Assembly: GCA_945928585.1 (NCBI GenBank)
Contig: CAMENQ010000118.1
Span: 1-7,161, forward strand
Direction: 5' to 3'
DNA from: an uncultured Roseburia sp.
GTDB taxonomy: Bacteria; Bacillota; Clostridia; Lachnospirales; Lachnospiraceae
Length of the DNA: 7,161 bases
Within the stretch, counting starts at the first letter, position 1, and each line of letters begins with the position of its first letter. The position numbers were made by a program, and so were the translations under genes. Positions 4,458 to 7,161 of this stretch are shown here, piece after piece. The notes beneath the pieces were generated by a model that was not told the origin of the DNA, did no database searches, and was given only the letters and a program-made list of their open reading frames with translations.

Positions 4458-7013
4458 TTAGTTTGCAGGAACTAAAATCCATTTCTGACAATCTCCACCC
4501 CAGTAATTCCACTGGTTAATATTTCCGCCTGCATCCTCACTCCAATTATATAAATCAAGTCCTGATTTACATCCTGAAATTTTTGTAAGTATAGCATATG
4601 AGCCATCAGACTGCAGTTCTATTTTATATAGCTGATTATTTCCCTTATTCAATGTATACTGTGCTACATTTGCACCATCAGCAGAACTCTTCTTTGCCAC
4701 ATCAACAGCTTTTGTATATCCTGAAGCACCTGTTAATATGTAATAATAGCCATCTCCATTTGATATTATTTTAAACTTCTGTGCATCGCATCCATTGTAT
4801 GTCCACTGCTGAATATTTGCATTGTTATCAGCACTTCCATTTGCAACATCAAGGTACATTCCTGAGAACTTATTCTGGATATAGAATGTTCCTTCCACAG
4901 AACTTAATGAGGCCGTTGTTTTTGTTCCCCATATTGTCTGGTTATTATTACCTATCAGTGTAAATGTCATTACCTCCTTGTGGCTTGACGACTCATCTTT
5001 CTGCTTAAAGAATACACCCTTGTACTGAACTCCATCTATCACCATATTGCAATAATATGTACCTGATACATAACTCCAGCTGCCTGTCACATCACCTGTA
5101 ACAGTTCCGTCTGAATTAAGTTTAACCTTACTTGTTGTCAGCATTCCTACATTTGATGTAGATGCATCCTTACCATGGTTTACAAATTCATATTCACCAG
5201 TCATATCTGATAAAGAATATCCCGTACTTGATATGGTACTTCCAAGATATTCGTAAACTGCTGTTACAGGCCAGTTGTCCTGATTTAAGAACTGCTGATG
5301 AACTCTTACCTCATGATATTCTGTTCCACCATTGAATCTTGTGTGGTACACGAGATATCTCTGTCCGTCATTATCTATAAATGCTGAATTGTGTCCTTCA
5401 GACTTATAACCAACACTTAATGTACTAAAATCATAGTTGCCCATTACTTTAATACCACGATCTGACTGATTAGTGCCTGATGAAAATACTGCTTCATTTC
5501 CTGCTGCATCAACATATGTTCCATTGATTGTTTTTGAACGGTACATTCTCATATGGTATCCGCCATCTACGCCTAACCATCCATATGTTACATACAGATA
5601 ATAATATCCGCTCTCACTGTCATACTGGATATATGGAGCTTCTCCTGACTTCTTATATCCGCCTGCTATTTTCTTTCCAAAGTATCCATCTGTATTTCCG
5701 CTTGTTGTCTTTGGATATATTGGCTGTCCTGTCTTTGCATCAAGCTGAAGTATATATATACCGCCAGACCAAGAACCATATGTCATCCATAAATTTCCAC
5801 TTGCATCAAAAAGTACGCATGGGTCAATGGCATTAGGATAATAGGTATTATTGTAACCACCTGACGAACTGAACCAGTTTCCTACTCCTGATAATTTTCC
5901 CTCACTTATAAGTTTAGGGATGTTTGTATTTGTATAACATGTATTTACTGTCTTTGTTCCAAGATCTGATGTTGTTGTTACATTTACATCACCTTTTGTA
6001 AATCCTGAGTAAATTATGGTATCTACATATGAAAAAGGACCTTCAACAGACTTTGATACTGCATAGCCGATACATGATCTGATTGATGTAGACGATGTAC
6101 AGTAATACATCATATATGCACCTGTGCTTCCGTCATTCCATACATATCTTGGATTATAGACAACATCCGGTGCCCAGACAGCATATCCGCCTTTACAATC
6201 CTGGTCATTGTAACCTGCCCACTGAAACGATGATGCTAATGCATTTTCAAGTGGTTCGCCCGTTGACACTTTTGTACTTCCACTGTTAGAAACTGCACTT
6301 ACAAGATTCCACTTCTGACAGTCACCACCCCAATAACTCCACTCATTTATATTTCCACCTGCATCCTCACTCCATGCATACAAATCAAGTGCGGATTTAC
6401 AGTCACTTGCCTTAGTGAGAATAGCATATGTACCATCTGCATTCTGAACCACACGATACTTCTGCATTTCTCCACCCCAGTACTCCCACTGTAAGATGTT
6501 TGTTCCGTCATCTGCTGAACCGGATTCAACATCAACACATGACTTATACCCTGTTGCTCCTGTAAGGATATAATAATATCCATCGCCTAATGAGACAAAC
6601 TTAAATTTCTGTGCATCACTTCCATTGTATGACCACTGGCGAATGTTTGCACCATTACTTGTTGAACCATTTTCCACATCAAGATACAATCCGCTGAATT
6701 TATTCTGAATATAATATATGCCTTCTACATTCTCACTGGCATATAACGTTTTATTTGAATAATCCTGTGTACCCAATGGTGACCAATTTCTTAAGTCCTT
6801 TGACGATGCCTGTAACATATGCGAGCCAAATATATAATAGTTATTTGAGGCCGTATCAAAATAAACAGATGGGTCATGTACTGATATTCTTGTTGTATCT
6901 GATGTTGTTGATGAACTGGCAGCTGCTTCTGCCTTTTGTGGTGCAGTTACCTGAATACCTGTAACAGCAAGTATGGTTGCCATAAGTATCGACGTGACTT
7001 TTTTCAGTTTCAT
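4458..7013 (-). CDS. Secreted GH43 endo-arabinanase with two ricin-type lectin domains
   Basis: An 851-residue precursor that should cut alpha-1,5-arabinan outside the cell. Residues 1-30 are a signal peptide (MKLKK, a hydrophobic core, cleavage after AEA). The GH43 five-blade propeller has candidate catalytic residues Asp47 (HDPS, base), Asp397 (AIDP, pKa modulator) and Glu458 (SGEAPY, acid), with His541 (GHNS) as a likely metal ligand. A ricin-type (CBM13-like) domain at about 97-239 interrupts the propeller, between the first blade (to about 90) and GGYAVWAPD (275-283). Residues 603-699 (TGEYEFVNHG to IWGTKT) match the C-terminal domain of extracellular arabinanases. A second ricin-type domain fills 706-850. 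There is no sortase or S-layer signal, so the enzyme is probably released. ATG 7013 is chosen for the AGGAGG site and signal peptide. The frame extends to GTG 7124, which would bury the signal peptide. Endo-arabinanase is the best call, though another GH43 specificity is possible. Confidence 0.9.
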   Translation of the reverse strand: MKLKKVTSILMATILAVTGIQVTAPQKAEAAASSSTTSDTTRISVHDPSVYFDTASNNYYIFGSHMLQASSKDLRNWSPLGTQDYSNKTLYASENVEGIYYIQNKFSGLYLDVENGSTSNGANIRQWSYNGSDAQKFKFVSLGDGYYYILTGATGYKSCVDVESGSADDGTNILQWEYWGGEMQKYRVVQNADGTYAILTKASDCKSALDLYAWSEDAGGNINEWSYWGGDCQKWNLVSAVSNSGSTKVSTGEPLENALASSFQWAGYNDQDCKGGYAVWAPDVVYNPRYVWNDGSTGAYMMYYCTSSTSIRSCIGYAVSKSVEGPFSYVDTIIYSGFTKGDVNVTTTSDLGTKTVNTCYTNTNIPKLISEGKLSGVGNWFSSSGGYNNTYYPNAIDPCVLFDASGNLWMTYGSWSGGIYILQLDAKTGQPIYPKTTSGNTDGYFGKKIAGGYKKSGEAPYIQYDSESGYYYLYVTYGWLGVDGGYHMRMYRSKTINGTYVDAAGNEAVFSSGTNQSDRGIKVMGNYDFSTLSVGYKSEGHNSAFIDNDGQRYLVYHTRFNGGTEYHEVRVHQQFLNQDNWPVTAVYEYLGSTISSTGYSLSDMTGEYEFVNHGKDASTSNVGMLTTSKVKLNSDGTVTGDVTGSWSYVSGTYYCNMVIDGVQYKGVFFKQKDESSSHKEVMTFTLIGNNNQTIWGTKTTASLSSVEGTFYIQNKFSGMYLDVANGSADNNANIQQWTYNGCDAQKFKIISNGDGYYYILTGASGYTKAVDVAKKSSADGANVAQYTLNKGNNQLYKIELQSDGSYAILTKISGCKSGLDLYNWSEDAGGNINQWNYWGGDCQKWILVPAN
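4470..4886 (-). repeat. Ricin-type domain, C-terminal copy
   Basis: This segment encodes 139 residues of the arabinanase that align without gaps to the copy at 6300-6716, with 93 of 139 identical by my count. It has three QxW-type subrepeats: QWTYNGCDAQKF, QYTLNKGNNQLY and QWNYWGGDCQKW. The middle one has lost the Trp (QxY), so that sugar site may be dead. Confidence 0.85.
6300..6716 (-). repeat. Ricin-type domain, copy inserted in the catalytic domain
   Basis: This segment encodes the 139-residue partner of the C-terminal copy. Its three subrepeats all keep the aromatic: QWSYNGSDAQKF, QWEYWGGEMQKY and EWSYWGGDCQKW. It is flanked by GH43 sequence on both sides (LRNWSPLGTQDY before, GEPLENALASSFQWAGYND after), so it lies within the enzyme domain. 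Confidence 0.85.
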
Positions 7014-7025
7014 TTTATTTTTCTT

Positions 7026-7031
7026 CCTCCT
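7026..7031 (-). promoter_or_regulatory. Ribosome binding site of the arabinanase gene
   Basis: The minus strand reads a perfect AGGAGG, 12 bases before the ATG at 7011-7013. The spacing is rather long, but the start is confirmed by the signal peptide that begins there. Confidence 0.75.
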
Positions 7032-7107
7032 AAAAACGCTGATAATAGAATCATAACCTTCTCTTAATGTTGCCTCCGTAATTTCCAACATTTTATCCTT
7101 ATGATTT

Positions 7108-7125
7108 TTGTGCACTTTGTACACT
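7108..7125 (-). promoter_or_regulatory. Tandem 9-base repeat upstream of the arabinanase gene
   Basis: The minus strand reads AGTGTACAA followed at once by AGTGCACAA, 8 of 9 bases alike. The pair lies about 95 bases before the start codon. Two evenly spaced copies suggest a regulator site. I find no convincing promoter between it and the gene, or in the bases to the right edge (7126-7161). Confidence 0.35.
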
Positions 7126-7161
7126 TTTTTCTATTACCGCCCCATAATACAGGACAATTAT

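Noticed and set aside
6347..6583. Minus-strand 78-residue open frame in another frame
   Set aside because: It overlaps the first ricin-type domain of the arabinanase on the same strand in a different frame, and the repeated codons of that domain explain it.
7014..7124. N-terminal extension of the arabinanase to GTG 7124
   Set aside because: It would place 37 charged residues before a classic signal peptide. The AGGAGG site and MKLKK start support ATG 7013.

Overview
The window looks like a chromosomal piece of a low-GC Gram-positive gut or rumen Clostridia bacterium, most likely Lachnospiraceae. This is an inference from AT-rich composition, strong AGGAGG-type ribosome binding sites, and the family style of the kinase, the small helix-turn-helix protein and the arabinanase. 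A pectin-using genus such as Lachnospira would fit, but the species cannot be fixed from the sequence. Six protein genes are supported. Five lie on the minus strand and one on the plus strand. No RNA gene, insertion sequence or CRISPR array is visible.

Bases 1-2063 hold a compact signalling cluster. A small XRE-like helix-turn-helix protein (plus strand, 1644-2063) diverges from a stand-alone Hanks-type Ser/Thr kinase (minus, 782-1477). The kinase is followed by a membrane protein with an N-terminal zinc ribbon (minus, running off the left edge). The 166-base divergent region carries a good promoter for the kinase, an extended -10 for the HTH gene, and a perfect 15-base palindrome between them that could be an operator.

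Bases 2161-7013 hold a carbohydrate block, all on the minus strand. In transcription order it is a secreted GH43 arabinanase with two ricin-type lectin domains (4458-7013), a PilZ-domain protein (3726-4340) and a cytoplasmic GH29 alpha-L-fucosidase (2161-3636). A very strong hairpin separates the arabinanase from PilZ, and a smaller one separates PilZ from the fucosidase, so these may be separate transcription units. The enzymes point to use of plant cell-wall arabinan outside the cell and of fucosylated oligosaccharides inside it. No transporter is in view.

The most notable points are these. A ricin-type domain is inserted inside the GH43 catalytic domain, and its 67% identical sister copy sits at the C-terminus. 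The kinase has a DFN in place of DFG and no glycine-rich loop. The divergent HTH/kinase/zinc-ribbon cluster is a plausible little-studied regulatory unit. An 18-base near-perfect inverted repeat lies in and after the HTH gene. For five of the six genes the longest open frame overstates the N-terminus, and the starts given here follow ribosome binding sites and promoter positions.
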